Assembly (NCBI RefSeq): GCF_024399315.1
Contig: NZ_CP075170.1
Coordinates: 4,539,501 to 4,603,500 of the forward strand
DNA length: 64,000 nt
Reading direction: 5' to 3'
From: Chryseobacterium sp. MA9
GTDB lineage: Bacteria > Bacteroidota > Bacteroidia > Flavobacteriales > Weeksellaceae
This document shows, piece after piece, positions 63,901 to 64,000 of the stretch. Each line of letters starts with the position of its first letter. The first letter of the stretch is position 1. The position numbers and the translations under genes are program-made. Below the pieces are notes generated by a model that searched no databases, was not told the origin of the DNA, and worked only from the letters and a program-made list of their open reading frames with translations.

Positions 63901-64000
63901 GCTTAATTGTCTTTTTACATCGTCATAGCTTTTATAGGTAGAGCCATTTGTTGGGTCATCTGTTACCCAAACGTGCCATGACCAGAAAACTTCACCATTT
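60982..64000 (-). CDS. Large T9SS-sorted surface protein, N-terminus beyond the window
   Basis: At least 1006 residues; the frame stays open to base 64000, so the Met at 63858 is internal. Two similar modules each contain MDRNLGA, a Y/HQWGRKDP block, FDPCPNGWR(L/I)P and a closing CRC(I/V)K, as in Fibrobacter-major-paralogue-type and Bacteroidota surface proteins. Between them and again at the window edge is a Y/FWSWHIWVT strand motif. A type A T9SS sorting domain ends the protein (LVLYPNPVKDILYIEA through GAYLVRINNSETIVKIIKR). Exported and displayed on the surface or released. Ligand unknown; an adhesion role is inference. Confidence 0.85.
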   Translation of the reverse strand, partial: NGEVFWSWHVWVTDDPTNGSTYKSYDDVKRQLSDGTVETIPNSEWGWMDRNLGAIGNSLTGAGWNRSGGLLYQWGRKDPFPSLTNNDASFYQITGSLGKIVYDDAISRLRFTNSPFNDYKNFNELIKFVNKSTANITDNIRVSVKNPLSLIYVNDNGTNTSPLSTYGTINTVPYYYNWFGQVPGLQTDELSKVNLWSDNSLGIQAVDYTVSQPYRNKSSFDPCPNGWRLPSVLVASSTKNVRMDFTPFGPKVNSPLSALNLGRSNIFPGLSNLKTYLAGIKIYPQYGFDMTNVGGNNIGIFPGTGWIGRGISGDTRYHTKAGFTDQLETYLWTSTMTTVSGYSSVASALRLIPSSDQIVNGFKPDETNYPDVYGVYSYKPSDDYPTNNAHACRCIKDPLFVKNNYDFKTTFFSESETYKVGLDNPNSYMITKSTADKVISIPVSKAFSVQSNYLGNTQILDTTSFNDLKANILWTDNPAMVTQLTLDNPSSKDGNINVKINANQSGNAVVTLHNGSISNPVYWSWHIWVTNTSVNSFTHVNDTPIPTDNYINYTQKGTIMKTAIMDRNLGAVDVMPSPYNPGVANDVNQLNRSQGLHYQWGRKDPLPIFNNINGTKYNILLGTTNNGIVTYSSFTEASYNSMNVVNYDTYKSSINANDKIDVRIEKILGYSTANPLKLMVPTVKHPSRGANYANYNLASDWLFDTNYHGLYAERWGLGDKKSVFDPCPNGWRIPETGTGPTYKHPISGSSTIKTTPWSFKENFETPAYKDTNGAVKSGQIVGNSEPGYYGSTIYSNLASTYGKTVGFVFNNSLYNVGNYPKSLTKGGRSVMYPDPAITFPYSSIGSLSGGIWYANLNGELTGRATYMSFDNFSRIMVKNADIDPFAAMSCRCVKQEDSDTPRGPLPGIPVTPNTGLQARTAFSKTAIEEKVKDDKLVLYPNPVKDILYIEAKDDKDYYYQIYNMSGQLMKEGKFINKQTDITSLLTGAYLVRINNSETIVKIIKR

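Overview
The window reads as chromosome of a Flavobacteriia member (Bacteroidota), most like Chryseobacterium or a close relative. The support is: AT-rich DNA; genes without Shine-Dalgarno sequences but preceded by the Bacteroidota -7 element TAnnTTTG; type IX secretion (T9SS) sorting domains; and typical family gene orders (hpt-adk-obg; parA-parB-DUF5683-dapB-lepB). All assignments come from reading protein motifs; no database search was run.

Layout. 1-3500: a truncated DEAD-box RNA helicase with a DbpA-type RNA-binding tail, then a DUF47/PiT phosphate-uptake pair. 3530-12560: an accessory cassette with an exported fibre-like protein, a small T9SS-sorted protein with one YD-like motif, a 2255-residue SpvB/FG-GAP/RHS polymorphic toxin ending in an HExxH metallopeptidase-like domain, and a coupled small exported protein that may be its immunity partner. 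A 29-bp exact direct repeat (3500-3528 and 12564-12592) brackets this cassette. 12620-15907: polyprenyl synthase, GSCFA protein, DUF4269 protein, TatD. 15969-25471: mostly minus-strand housekeeping (RhlE-like helicase, outer-membrane protein, DUF6438 lipoprotein, obg, adk, hpt, small P-loop kinase, alpha/beta hydrolase, exported protein) with a plus-strand ABC-F ATPase. 25713-34439: purA, tonB, parA, parB, DUF5683, dapB, signal peptidase I, an apparently inactive signal peptidase paralogue, WbqC-like protein. 34526-37540: S8 protease, lipocalin-like lipoprotein, OmpA lipoprotein. 37649-41171: four tightly packed genes that match all steps of polyprenyl-phosphoryl-arabinose synthesis (UbiA-type phosphoribosyltransferase, HAD phosphatase, DprE1-like and DprE2-like epimerase subunits). 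41196-43242: PrcB-like lipoprotein, cysteine desulfurase, thioredoxin.

43367-60828: four identical tandem tRNA-Asp(GTC) genes, then a Wzx/Wzy-type capsule/exopolysaccharide operon (CapD-like dehydratase, Wza-like exporter, Wzc-like kinase, WbpP/WbpO-like UDP-GalNAcA enzymes, flippase, pyruvyl transferase, three glycosyltransferases, polymerase, beta-helix lipoprotein), closed by a fifth identical tRNA-Asp. The operon has no initiating phosphoglycosyl transferase in view. 60982-64000: a large minus-strand T9SS-sorted surface protein cut by the window end.

The most noteworthy observations are the direct repeat bracketing the RHS cassette, the tRNA-Asp copies bracketing the polysaccharide locus, the complete DprE-type pathway in a Gram-negative, a signal peptidase paralogue lacking both catalytic residues, and intergenic segments built of degenerate 7-nt phased repeats.
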